Assembly: GCA_038521345.1 (NCBI GenBank)
Contig: JBCBKU010000013.1
Coordinates: 1-64,000 of the forward strand
Reading direction: 5' to 3'
Source: JBCBKU01 sp038521345
GTDB lineage: Bacteria > Pseudomonadota > Alphaproteobacteria > Rhodobacterales > Rhodobacteraceae
Length of the DNA stretch: 64,000 nucleotides
Shown here: piece by piece, positions 44,072 through 52,551 of the stretch
How positions within the stretch are numbered: position 1 is the stretch's first letter
Layout: each line of letters opens with the position of its first letter
Program-made: the position numbers and the translations under genes
Notes under the pieces: model-generated
What the model saw: the letters and a program-made list of their open reading frames with translations, nothing else
Databases searched by the model: none
Told to the model about the DNA's origin: nothing

Positions 44072-44479
44072 ATGTACAAGACCATTCTCGTTCCCGTATC
44101 TTTCGATGAAGAGCGGGATCTGGACACCGCCATTGCAGTGGCGCAGACGCTTGCGGCGCCTGATGCACAGATCACCTTTCTTCATGTGATCGAACTGATG
44201 CCGGCCTATGTCGCCGAAGTGATCCCGCCCGAAATGTACCCTGATCGTCGCAAGTCCGCGGAGACCCGCACACGTGAGATCGCAAGTGCAGTCGAGGGCG
44301 CCCACGCAGCCGTCGTTGACGGGCCCGCCGGCCGGACAATCACAACATGGGCACGCGACAATGACGCCGACCTGATCGTTGTGGCTTCCCATCGGCCCGA
44401 GATGGCCGACATCTTTCTGGGTTCGACGGCGGCTTGGGTGGTGCGCCACGCCCCCTGTTCGGTTCACGTCGTGCGGTGA
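44072..44479 (+). CDS. universal stress protein (UspA family)
   Basis: A 135-residue single-domain Usp. It starts MYKTILVPVSFDE, and the C-terminal part VVASHRPEMADIFLGSTAAWVVRHAPCSVHVVR contains the G-S-x-A nucleotide-binding pattern of the ATP-type Usp (G-2x-G-9x-G-S/T), though the first glycines are replaced by HRPEM, so ATP binding is doubtful. GGGGGAGG lies upstream. It is between fnrL and ccoN; a weak half FNR site (TTGAC at 43999) precedes it. Role probably linked to low-oxygen stress. Confidence 0.8.
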   Translation: MYKTILVPVSFDEERDLDTAIAVAQTLAAPDAQITFLHVIELMPAYVAEVIPPEMYPDRRKSAETRTREIASAVEGAHAAVVDGPAGRTITTWARDNDADLIVVASHRPEMADIFLGSTAAWVVRHAPCSVHVVR

Positions 44480-44501
44480 ACGGGCGCGTCCAAACGGCCC
44501 G

Positions 44502-44515
44502 TTGATCCAGATCAA
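44502..44515. promoter_or_regulatory. FNR box upstream of ccoN
   Basis: TTGATCCAGATCAA matches the FNR consensus TTGAT-N4-ATCAA perfectly. It lies 97 bases before the ccoN start and just after the usp stop, a suitable place for activation of ccoNOQP by the adjacent FnrL at low oxygen. Confidence 0.9.
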
Positions 44516-44611
44516 GGCAGCCGGCCGAGGCGCATCCTAGTCACAATCTGCGAACAGGTCCGCGCGCGCCCCGGGGCGAGTGCGGCAGCGGAAGGCAAGG
44601 GGACGACACCC

Positions 44612-46210
44612 ATGTGGGACACATTCAAACTCATCATTCTGGGCCTGATAGCCCTCTCGGCCGCCATCGCGGCCGATTGGGGCCATGATCTGGCCTACCA
44701 GGTCCACGCATTCATCATCATGCTGGTGGCAGCGGGACTTTTCGTCTGGCAGATGCGGCAGATCGGCAAACCGGCGGCCGTGCTTGATACCACGGGCTAT
44801 ATGGACGGCCCCGTCCGGGCCGGCGTTATTGCGACGGCCTTCTGGGGCGTCGTGGGTTTTTTGGCCGGCGTCTTCATCGCCTTCCAATTGGCCTTTCCGG
44901 GTCTCAACTTTGAATGGGGCCAGCCCTATACCAATTTCGGTCGACTGCGCCCCCTGCACACCAGCGCGGTGATCTTCGCGTTCGGCGGCAACGCGTTGAT
45001 CATGTCGTCCTTCTACATTGTCCAGCGTACATCCGGCGCAAGGCTCTGGGGCGGCAACCTCGCGTGGTTCGTCTTCTGGGGCTACAACCTGTTCATCGTG
45101 CTGGCCGCGACCGGTTATCTCCTCGGTGCCACACAATCCAAGGAATATGCCGAGCCGGAGTGGTACGTCGACATCTGGCTGACCGTCGTCTGGGTGGCGT
45201 TTCTCGCTGTCTACCTGGGCACGATCGCGATCCGCAAAGAGCGACACATTTACGTCGCGAACTGGTTCCTTTTGTCGTTCATCATCACCGTGGCGATGCT
45301 TCACATCGTCAACAACCTGTCGATCCCGGTCTCGCTTCTCGGTTCAAAGTCGGTGCAGGTCTTCTCGGGTGTGCAGGACGCGATGGTGCAATGGTGGTAC
45401 GGCCACAACGCCGTTGGCTTCTTCCTGACCGCCGGCTTTCTCGGGATGATGTACTATTTCGTGCCGAAGCAGGCAGGGCGCCCGGTCTTTTCGTACAAGC
45501 TTTCAATCATCCACTTCTGGGCCCTGATCTTTCTTTATATCTGGGCGGGTCCGCACCACCTGCACTACACGGCTCTCCCGGATTGGGCGTCCACGCTTGG
45601 CATGGTCTTCTCAGTTATTCTCTGGATGCCAAGCTGGGGTGGCATGATCAACGGCCTGATGACGCTGAACGGCGCTTGGGACAAGATCCGGACCGATCCG
45701 ATCATTCGGATGATGGTGGTCAGCCTCGCCTTCTACGGCATGTCGACCTTTGAAGGGCCGATGATGTCGATCCGGGCGGTCAACAGCCTCAGCCACTACA
45801 CCGACTGGACCATCGGGCACGTTCATTCCGGCGCTCTTGGCTGGAACGGCATGATCACCTTCGCGGCGCTCTACTTCCTTGCGCCGCGGCTCTGGGGCCG
45901 GATGTCGATGTATTCGGTGCCGGCGATCAACTGGCACTTCTGGCTCGCCACAATCGGGATCGTTCTCTACGCGGCCTCGATGTGGGTGACCGGCATCATG
46001 GAAGGCCTGATGTGGCGCGAAGTCGACGCCCAGGGCTTCCTCGTGAACAGCTTCGCCGACACGGTTGAAGCCAAGTTCCCGATGTACATCGTGCGGGCTT
46101 TGGGCGGGGTCCTTTACCTCTCCGGCGCGCTGATCATGGCCTGGAACCTGTGGATGACGATCCGGGGCGGCGCGCGCGCGTCCGCACCGGTCGGCGTCCC
46201 GGCCGAGTAA
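44612..46210 (+). CDS. ccoN: cbb3-type cytochrome c oxidase subunit I
   Basis: A 532-residue catalytic subunit with about twelve membrane helices. Histidine ligands are visible in RPLHTSAVIFAFGGNA (haem b), in WWYGHNAVGFF and in AGPHHLHYTALPDW (copper B), and in GHVHSGALGWNG (haem b/b3). It reduces O2 to water with high affinity and pumps protons. AAGGGGACGACACCC precedes the ATG at 44612. First gene of ccoNOQP under the FNR box. Confidence 0.95.
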   Translation: MWDTFKLIILGLIALSAAIAADWGHDLAYQVHAFIIMLVAAGLFVWQMRQIGKPAAVLDTTGYMDGPVRAGVIATAFWGVVGFLAGVFIAFQLAFPGLNFEWGQPYTNFGRLRPLHTSAVIFAFGGNALIMSSFYIVQRTSGARLWGGNLAWFVFWGYNLFIVLAATGYLLGATQSKEYAEPEWYVDIWLTVVWVAFLAVYLGTIAIRKERHIYVANWFLLSFIITVAMLHIVNNLSIPVSLLGSKSVQVFSGVQDAMVQWWYGHNAVGFFLTAGFLGMMYYFVPKQAGRPVFSYKLSIIHFWALIFLYIWAGPHHLHYTALPDWASTLGMVFSVILWMPSWGGMINGLMTLNGAWDKIRTDPIIRMMVVSLAFYGMSTFEGPMMSIRAVNSLSHYTDWTIGHVHSGALGWNGMITFAALYFLAPRLWGRMSMYSVPAINWHFWLATIGIVLYAASMWVTGIMEGLMWREVDAQGFLVNSFADTVEAKFPMYIVRALGGVLYLSGALIMAWNLWMTIRGGARASAPVGVPAE

Positions 46211-46220
46211 GGACATCCCG

Positions 46221-46976
46221 ATGACCGATACTTCCGAAACCCCGCCGAAGAAAACGATCCTGTCCCGTCACGGGATCCTGGAACGCAGTCCGACGCTTTT
46301 GTTCGTCTTCTCTCTTCTGGTTGTCACGATTGGCGGCATCGTCGAGATCGCGCCACTCTTCTACCTCGAGAACACGATCGAAGAGGTCGACGGCGTGCGC
46401 CCCTACTCGCCCTTGGAACTGGCTGGGCGCGACATCTACGTCCGCGAAGGCTGTTATGTCTGCCACAGCCAGATGATCCGGCCCATGCGGGACGAGGTTG
46501 AACGCTACGGTCACTATTCACTGGCGGCGGAATCCAAATACGACCACCCGTTCCAATGGGGTTCCAAGCGAACCGGCCCAGATCTGGCCCGGGTCGGTGG
46601 CCGCTACTCGGACGCCTGGCATGTGGACCACTTCACCGATCCGCAATCGGTAGTCCCGGAAAGCGTCATGCCCAAATACGCCTTCCTCGCTGAAACACGG
46701 CTGGACATCCCGGATGTCGAGGCTCTTTTGCGAACGCACCGCTTCGTGGGCGTCCCCTATACCGACGAGATGATCGACGCCGCAGAAACGGATCTGCGCG
46801 TGCAGGTCGATCCGGATGGCGACTGGGATGCGCTGGTCGAGCGCTACCCGGGCGCGGTCGTCTCGAACTTCGACGGGCGGCCACAGCTGACCGAGATGGA
46901 TGCGATCATCGCCTACATGCAGATGCTCGGCACCAGCGTCGATTTCACGACCTTCACCCCAGACGTCAGCCGATAG
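46221..46976 (+). CDS. ccoO: cbb3-type cytochrome c oxidase subunit II (monohaem cytochrome c)
   Basis: A 251-residue membrane-anchored cytochrome c. One N-terminal membrane helix (about residues 26-46) is followed by a periplasmic domain with the haem c site CYVCHSQMIRP near residue 77 and a Met ligand candidate in VMPKYAF. It hands electrons from CcoP to CcoN. It starts 10 bases after ccoN. Confidence 0.95.
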   Translation: MTDTSETPPKKTILSRHGILERSPTLLFVFSLLVVTIGGIVEIAPLFYLENTIEEVDGVRPYSPLELAGRDIYVREGCYVCHSQMIRPMRDEVERYGHYSLAAESKYDHPFQWGSKRTGPDLARVGGRYSDAWHVDHFTDPQSVVPESVMPKYAFLAETRLDIPDVEALLRTHRFVGVPYTDEMIDAAETDLRVQVDPDGDWDALVERYPGAVVSNFDGRPQLTEMDAIIAYMQMLGTSVDFTTFTPDVSR

Positions 46977-46986
46977 GACGAGGCCA

Positions 46987-47223
46987 ATGGAAACCTATAC
47001 CTTTCTCCGCGAACTTGCCGACAGCTGGGTCCTGCTGGCCATGGTGATCTTCTACATCGGCGCGATACTTTGGGCACTTCGCCCGGGCGCTCGCCGGATG
47101 TACGACGAAATCTCAGAAATCCCGCTTCGCAACGACGACAGCCCCAAGACTTCCTGCTCCGGCACCTGTGAAGACTGCCGCGCAGCTGCTCAGATTTCCT
47201 TTCTTCAGCCGGAGGATGCGTGA
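46987..47223 (+). CDS. ccoQ: cbb3 oxidase subunit CcoQ with cysteine-rich tail
   Basis: A 78-residue protein with a single membrane helix (about residues 15-35: VLLAMVIFYIGAILWAL) followed by RPGARRMYDE, as in FixQ/CcoQ, which stabilises the oxidase. It is somewhat longer than usual because of a C-terminal tail with three clustered cysteines (CSGTCEDC, pattern C-x3-C-x2-C). Only 10 bases separate it from ccoO, and its TGA stop overlaps the ccoP ATG. Confidence 0.9.
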   Translation: METYTFLRELADSWVLLAMVIFYIGAILWALRPGARRMYDEISEIPLRNDDSPKTSCSGTCEDCRAAAQISFLQPEDA

Positions 47224-48095
47224 TGTCCGACCAAACCGACCACGATCCGGTCACGGGTATCGATACCACCGGCCACAGCTGGGACGGGATCAAGGAGTTG
47301 AACAGCCCCCTGCCGCGCTGGTGGCTCTGGACCTTCTATATCACGATCGTCTGGGGCATCGCCTATACGGTGGCCTACCCCGCGTGGCCTTTGATTGAAC
47401 GGGCAACCGGCGGCGTCATCGGCTTTTCGACCCGCGCGCAGGTGGCAGAGGATATCGCCCGCGTCGATGCGATGAACGCCGAAGTGGCCGAACGTCTGGC
47501 CTCTGCGGATCTGACGACGCTGGCGGCCACAGATCCCGCATTCCAGTACGGCGTGGCCGGCGGGGCCGCTGTGTTCCGCGCAAATTGTTCCCAATGCCAC
47601 GGCGCGGGTGCCGCGGGTGTTCAGGCCGCCGGCTATCCAAACCTTCTTGACGATGCCTGGCTTTGGGGAGGTACGCTCGACGCGATCGAGTATACCGTCC
47701 GCCACGGCATTCGGAACGAGATCGACTACGACTCGCGCTGGTCCCAGATGCCCGCCTACGGCGAGATGCTCGAGGACGCTGAGATAGCCGGCGTTGTTGA
47801 ATACGTCCTGTCGCTTTCAGGGTCGGATCATGACGCGGCTCTGGCCGAAGGCGGCGCAGTCACCTTCTCGGAACAATGCGCAGCCTGCCATGGTGACATG
47901 GGCCTTGGCATGCAGGACCAGGGTGCACCCAACTTGGCAGATGCGATCTGGCTCTATGGCGGGTCGCGCGAAACGATCACGGAAACGGTGACCTATGCGC
48001 GCTTCGGCGTCATGCCTCCCTGGGGCCAACGGCTGAGCGACGATGAGATCAAGGCGGTCACGCTTTACGTGCACCAATTGGGCGGCGGCGAATAA
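47223..48095 (+). CDS. ccoP: cbb3-type cytochrome c oxidase subunit III (dihaem cytochrome c)
   Basis: A 290-residue subunit with one N-terminal membrane region (about residues 33-60) and two cytochrome c domains with haem sites CSQCH (near 124) and CAACH (near 218). It accepts electrons from the bc1 complex or soluble cytochromes and passes them to CcoO. The ATG shares one base with the ccoQ stop; a GTG one codon earlier is unnecessary. Confidence 0.95.
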   Translation: MSDQTDHDPVTGIDTTGHSWDGIKELNSPLPRWWLWTFYITIVWGIAYTVAYPAWPLIERATGGVIGFSTRAQVAEDIARVDAMNAEVAERLASADLTTLAATDPAFQYGVAGGAAVFRANCSQCHGAGAAGVQAAGYPNLLDDAWLWGGTLDAIEYTVRHGIRNEIDYDSRWSQMPAYGEMLEDAEIAGVVEYVLSLSGSDHDAALAEGGAVTFSEQCAACHGDMGLGMQDQGAPNLADAIWLYGGSRETITETVTYARFGVMPPWGQRLSDDEIKAVTLYVHQLGGGE

Positions 48096-48112
48096 CACGC
48101 TTGACCCGAGAC

Positions 48113-48136
48113 GGCCGGTGGCATCCCCGCCCGGCC
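48113..48136 (+). terminator. possible weak terminator hairpin after ccoP
   Basis: GGCCGG (48113-48118) pairs with CCGGCC (48131-48136) across a 12-base loop, 17 bases after the ccoP stop. No T-run follows. It may partly separate ccoNOQP from ccoGHIS, which has its own FNR box downstream. Confidence 0.25.
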
Positions 48137-48204
48137 AAGCCCCGGCCCCGGACCCTGTTCGCACACTCGCGTCGGTGGGCCGGGGCACACCCTTTCCTTC
48201 CTCG

Positions 48205-48218
48205 TTGACCGAGATCAA
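48205..48218. promoter_or_regulatory. FNR box upstream of ccoG
   Basis: TTGACCGAGATCAA matches TTGAT-N4-ATCAA at nine of ten positions. It lies 56 bases before the ccoG start, suggesting that the maturation genes ccoGHIS are also activated by FnrL from a separate promoter. Confidence 0.75.
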
Positions 48219-48273
48219 AGCAGCCCGAGGCACGGGTTTCTATGCTGGTCCGGCGAACAGATAGGTCCCGACG

Positions 48274-49806
48274 ATGACGAGCTCCGAGCCTCAGAGCCTC
48301 TACGCCGCGCGCGAGCCGATTTTCCCCCGCCGTGTCTCCGGCCCTTTCCGGAGGCTGAAATGGTGGATCATGATCGTGACGCTGGGCATCTACTACATCA
48401 CACCCTGGATCCGATGGGACCGGGGGCCGAACCTGCCCGACCAGGCTGTCCTCGTGGATCTTGCCGGCCGGCGCTTCTACTTTTTCTGGATCGAAATCTG
48501 GCCGCACGAATTCTATTTCGTGGCCGGGCTGCTTATCATGGCGGGCCTTGGGCTTTTCCTTTTCACCTCGGCCCTAGGCCGGGTCTGGTGCGGCTATACC
48601 TGCCCCCAGACCGTCTGGACCGACCTTTTCCTACTGGTCGAGCGTTGGGTCGAAGGTGACCGGAACGCGCGCCTTCGCCTCCACCGCGCACCGCTCTCAT
48701 TCACCAAGGCACGGCTTCGAGTCTCGAAATGGGTGCTCTGGCTCCTCATCTCGGTCGCGACCGGCGGCGCATGGGTCTTCTACTTCGCCGATGCGCCCTC
48801 TCTTTTCCGCGATCTTTTCACCCTGAACGCGCCCGCCGTCGCCTATTCCACGGTCGCCATTCTGACCGCGACGACATTCATATTCGGCGGCTTCATGCGC
48901 GAACAGGTCTGCATCTACATGTGCCCTTGGCCCCGGATCCAGGCCGCCATGATGGACGACCATACACTTACGGTCGCCTATCGCGACTGGCGCGGCGAAC
49001 CGCGTGGCAAACACACCAAACGACGCGCCGCCGAAGCCGCGCAGGCCGCCGGTCCGCAGATTGGCGGTCGGTCCCCAGCAATCCCGCTTCCCGGTGCGGA
49101 TCGCAGAGGCGATGCCGCGTCTGGTCCCATCGATCCGTCCGCGCCGGGCGACTGCATCGATTGCAATGCCTGCGTCAACGTCTGCCCGATGGGGATCGAT
49201 ATTCGCGACGGCCAGCAACTGGCCTGCATCACCTGCGCGCTCTGTATCGACGCCTGTGACGACGTCATGCACAAGATCGGCAAGCCACGGGGTCTGATCG
49301 ACTATGTCGCCTTGTCGGACGAGGCCAGCGAACGCGCCGGCAACTCGCCGATCCCGCCCTGGCGCCACGCGCTGCGCCCACGCACGATCCTTTACACCGC
49401 GCTTTGGTCACTTGTGGGTGTCGGACTTCTTTGGGCCCTGTTCATTAGGGCCGAAATTGACGCGACAGTGGCTCCGATCCGGAACCCTCAATTCGTCGTG
49501 CTCTCGGACGGTTCGATCCGAAACGCATATGACATCCGGCTTCGAAACAAGCACGGCGAGGAACGCCCCTTCCGCATTGGAGTGACCGGCGACCCGACAC
49601 TGCGCGTGGCGCTTGAAGGCACGATCTACGAACAGATCACCGTGCCACCCGATTCCACGACGCTGCAGCGGGTCTACGTTATCACGCCCGGCGGGTCCGA
49701 ACCTGCGACTGCAGAGCGTACCGCCATCCGTTTCTGGATCGAGGATCTCGTCTCGGGTGAGCGTGTCTCGAAGGACAGCCTTTTCAACGGGAGGATGACC
49801 CAGTGA
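48274..49806 (+). CDS. ccoG: cbb3 oxidase assembly protein CcoG (FixG), iron-sulfur membrane protein
   Basis: A 510-residue membrane protein with about five membrane helices, cysteine pairs in VWCGYTCPQTVW and QVCIYMCPWPR, and two ferredoxin-type [4Fe-4S] motifs (CIDCNACVNVCP and CITCALCIDACD, near residues 293-332). It acts in copper reduction for CcoN assembly. Between the helices and the ferredoxin part there is a Pro/Ala/Gly-rich stretch of about 45 residues (around 247-291) that looks longer than in most CcoG proteins. A C-terminal periplasmic immunoglobulin-like domain follows. Stop overlaps ccoH by ATGA-like spacing. Confidence 0.92.
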   Translation: MTSSEPQSLYAAREPIFPRRVSGPFRRLKWWIMIVTLGIYYITPWIRWDRGPNLPDQAVLVDLAGRRFYFFWIEIWPHEFYFVAGLLIMAGLGLFLFTSALGRVWCGYTCPQTVWTDLFLLVERWVEGDRNARLRLHRAPLSFTKARLRVSKWVLWLLISVATGGAWVFYFADAPSLFRDLFTLNAPAVAYSTVAILTATTFIFGGFMREQVCIYMCPWPRIQAAMMDDHTLTVAYRDWRGEPRGKHTKRRAAEAAQAAGPQIGGRSPAIPLPGADRRGDAASGPIDPSAPGDCIDCNACVNVCPMGIDIRDGQQLACITCALCIDACDDVMHKIGKPRGLIDYVALSDEASERAGNSPIPPWRHALRPRTILYTALWSLVGVGLLWALFIRAEIDATVAPIRNPQFVVLSDGSIRNAYDIRLRNKHGEERPFRIGVTGDPTLRVALEGTIYEQITVPPDSTTLQRVYVITPGGSEPATAERTAIRFWIEDLVSGERVSKDSLFNGRMTQ

Positions 49807-50264
49807 ACAAACCTCGTGAACTTACCGGCCGCCATGTCGCAATGATCTTCGGCGGTGCGTTCAGCGTCATCATCGCGGTCAACCTCACACTCGCCACGCA
49901 GGCCGTGCGCACATTCCCGGGGCTTGAGGTCAAAAACTCCTACGTCGCCAGCCAGCATTTCGAGGCCGAGCGCGCCGCGCAGAATGCGCTTGGCTGGACC
50001 GTAGGAACCCGAATGGAAGACGGAATCCTGACCCTTGCGATCACTGATGCAGATGGCCCAGTAGCACCCGAAATTGTCCAGGCCACACTTGGCCGTGCCA
50101 CCCATGTCGGGGAAGATCGCACCCTCACCTTCACCTTCGACGGCACCGCGCTTCGCGCCCCCGCACCGGGCCTGGGAACCGGGAACTGGAACCTTCGACT
50201 GGTTGCCAAAGCGGATGACGGTACGGTCTTCAAGCGGCGCCTCGTCCTGAGGGTCGGGGGATGA
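49803..50264 (+). CDS. ccoH: cbb3 oxidase assembly protein CcoH (FixH)
   Basis: A 153-residue protein with one N-terminal membrane helix (about residues 11-32) and a periplasmic FixH domain containing the GLEVKNSYVASQHF motif. It is needed for stable assembly of the cbb3 complex. It begins 4 bases before the ccoG stop and its own end overlaps the ccoI start. Confidence 0.9.
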   Translation: MNKPRELTGRHVAMIFGGAFSVIIAVNLTLATQAVRTFPGLEVKNSYVASQHFEAERAAQNALGWTVGTRMEDGILTLAITDADGPVAPEIVQATLGRATHVGEDRTLTFTFDGTALRAPAPGLGTGNWNLRLVAKADDGTVFKRRLVLRVGG

Positions 50265-52381
50265 GCGCGGTCTGCCCCGGCTGCGCGGCGGGTGCTGAGG
50301 CGCTTCCCGCTCCCCGGGCTGAGGCGACACCGACCCATACGCTGATCTTACCTCATATCCACTGCGCGGGCTGCATCCGGACCGTGGAAACCACACTCGT
50401 CGACCAACCGGGAATACGCAGCGCAAGGGTCAACCTAACCCGTAAACGCGTGGCGATCGGCGCAGAGCCCGACGCCGATCCAACAGTTTGGATTGGCGCT
50501 TTGGCCCGGGCCGGGATCGAAGCCCATGAGGCGCATGACGCAGAGACAGCCGCGTCCGAGGACCGCGACCTGCTCGTCTATCTCGGAGTTGCCGGCTTTG
50601 CGATGATGAACGTCATGCTCCTGTCGGTCGCCGTTTGGTCCGGGGCGGTCGACACGACGCGCGAATTCCTCCACTGGGTCAGTGCGGCCATCGCACTTCC
50701 GGCGACGTTCTTTGCCGCCCAGCCCTTCTTCCGCACGGCCTGGTCCGCACTGCGCGTGGGCCGCGTCAACATGGACGTGCCGATCTCGGTCGCGATCCTT
50801 CTGGCTTCGCTCATGTCGCTCTACGAAGTCTCGGCCGGTGGCCGCCACGCTTGGTTCGACGCCGCGCTCTCTCTGACCTTCTTCCTTTTGGCGGGACGCG
50901 TTCTGGACCAACGGATGCGCCGCGCCGCAAGATCCGCCGCCGACACGCTTGCCGCGCTGGAACCCGTTCGCGTCACGCGAATCGAAGGCGACGCCCGTGT
51001 CAGCCGGAAACTCACCGACATCGCGGTGGACGACACCCTCTGGCTCGCCGCCGGGGCACGGGTGCCCGTCGATGCGGAGCTACTGGATGCAGAGGTTCGT
51101 GTGGACCGAAGCGCCATCACAGGCGAAAGCGATCCCGTCACCCGTGTGCGTGGGGCCGCGCTCACCGCAGGCGACGTGGTTCTGACCGGACCCGTGTCGC
51201 TTCGTGCCACGGCGGTCGGAGAAGACACGACGCTCCGTCGTCTTGCCCAGCTTGTCGCCACCGCCGAAGGGGCACGCGGCCACTACCGCAGCCTCGCCGA
51301 CCGGGCAGCGGCGCTTTACACGCCCGTGGTCCACATCGTGGCTGCAGCCGCCTTCCTTGGTTGGATCCTCTCGACGGGCGATGTCCGTCTCTCGATCAAT
51401 GTGGCCATCGCCACGCTGATCATCACCTGTCCCTGCGCGCTCGGCCTCGCGGTGCCCGCCGTGGCCGTGGCCGCAACATCGCGGCTTTACGCGCGGGGGC
51501 TTCTCGTGAAATCCGACACCGCACTCGAACGGCTGGCCGAAATCGACACGGTGATCCTCGACAAGACCGGGACGCTGACGACTCGTGTTTCGACTCCGCC
51601 TTCCCGCCTGCCCCCGCAGGGGGCGCAGATCCTTACAGCGCTTGCTGAAACCTCGGATCATCCGCAGGCGCGCTCGGTCGCCCGTGCCTTGGGCGACGTA
51701 GCCCCCGCCTTGCTTGACGATATCATCGAAACCCCTGGAGAGGGCATTGAGGCCACGTGGCAGGGAACCGAAGTCCGGTTCGGCAAAGGGGCATGGCTCG
51801 GCGGCACCACGGACGTCGCCTTCCGCATGGGTGATACCGTCTATCCGATCGAGACCCATGAAGCGCTTTTGCCAGACGCCGACCGGCTTGTGGCCGATCT
51901 TGGGTCCCGTGGCCTCGCCGTGCTTCTGGTCACCGGCGACACAGCCGAAAACGCCGCGCGTACCGGCAATGAACTTGGCATCGCCGAAATCCGCGCGAGC
52001 GTTCGTCCCGAGGACAAGGCCGCCATCGTGGCCGAGTTGCAGGCCGCCGGCGCCAAGGTTCTGATGGTGGGGGACGGGATCAACGACACCGCCGCACTTG
52101 CCGCCGCTGACGCCTCCATCGCGCCGGGAACCGCGCTTGAAGCCAGCCGGAACGCGGCCGACGTCGTGCTTGTCTCGGGCCGCCTCGCCCATATCGGTGC
52201 GGCGCTCGACACAGCGAAGATGGCCAAACGCCGGATCGTCGAGAATTTCTGGCTCTCGCTTCTCTACAACGCGATTGCCGTGCCCGTGGCCGTCGCTGGC
52301 CTTGCGACGCCGCTTCTGGCCGCGCTTGCCATGTCGGCGAGCTCGATCACGGTTATCCTCAACTCTGCAAGGGTGAGGTAG
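50261..52381 (+). CDS. ccoI: copper-transporting P1B-type ATPase CcoI (FixI)
   Basis: A 706-residue P-type ATPase that supplies copper for CcoN. An N-terminal CPGC (residues 5-8) precedes an HMA domain with HCAGC near residue 34. The membrane CPC motif is in TCPCALGLAVPA (near 390), the phosphorylated Asp in DKTGTLT (near 431), TGES in SAITGESDP, and GDGIND near 605. Eight membrane helices are expected. It overlaps ccoH by four bases and is followed after 3 bases by ccoS. Confidence 0.93.
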   Translation: MSAVCPGCAAGAEALPAPRAEATPTHTLILPHIHCAGCIRTVETTLVDQPGIRSARVNLTRKRVAIGAEPDADPTVWIGALARAGIEAHEAHDAETAASEDRDLLVYLGVAGFAMMNVMLLSVAVWSGAVDTTREFLHWVSAAIALPATFFAAQPFFRTAWSALRVGRVNMDVPISVAILLASLMSLYEVSAGGRHAWFDAALSLTFFLLAGRVLDQRMRRAARSAADTLAALEPVRVTRIEGDARVSRKLTDIAVDDTLWLAAGARVPVDAELLDAEVRVDRSAITGESDPVTRVRGAALTAGDVVLTGPVSLRATAVGEDTTLRRLAQLVATAEGARGHYRSLADRAAALYTPVVHIVAAAAFLGWILSTGDVRLSINVAIATLIITCPCALGLAVPAVAVAATSRLYARGLLVKSDTALERLAEIDTVILDKTGTLTTRVSTPPSRLPPQGAQILTALAETSDHPQARSVARALGDVAPALLDDIIETPGEGIEATWQGTEVRFGKGAWLGGTTDVAFRMGDTVYPIETHEALLPDADRLVADLGSRGLAVLLVTGDTAENAARTGNELGIAEIRASVRPEDKAAIVAELQAAGAKVLMVGDGINDTAALAAADASIAPGTALEASRNAADVVLVSGRLAHIGAALDTAKMAKRRIVENFWLSLLYNAIAVPVAVAGLATPLLAALAMSASSITVILNSARVR

Positions 52382-52384
52382 AAG

Positions 52385-52534
52385 TTGAACATCCTCGTCA
52401 TCCTCGTTCCATGCTCGCTGGTCCTTGGCCTCGGCGCACTTGTGGCCTTCCTCTGGACGCTCAAGGCCGACCAATACGACGACCCCGACGGCGCAGCCGA
52501 GCGGATCCTTTTGGACGATGACCCCGTCGAATAA
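52385..52534 (+). CDS. ccoS: cbb3 oxidase maturation protein CcoS
   Basis: A 49-residue single-helix membrane protein that begins at TTG 52385, three bases after the ccoI stop. It reads NILVILVPCSLVLGLGALVAFLW, then LKADQYDDPDGAAERILLDDD, the classic CcoS arrangement of a membrane helix, a WTLKxxQYDD motif and an acidic tail. CcoS is required for cofactor insertion into CcoN. The TTG start and small size make it easy to miss; length and position behind ccoI leave little doubt. Confidence 0.88.
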   Translation: MNILVILVPCSLVLGLGALVAFLWTLKADQYDDPDGAAERILLDDDPVE

Positions 52535-52551
52535 ATGCGCGAAGCGGTGCC

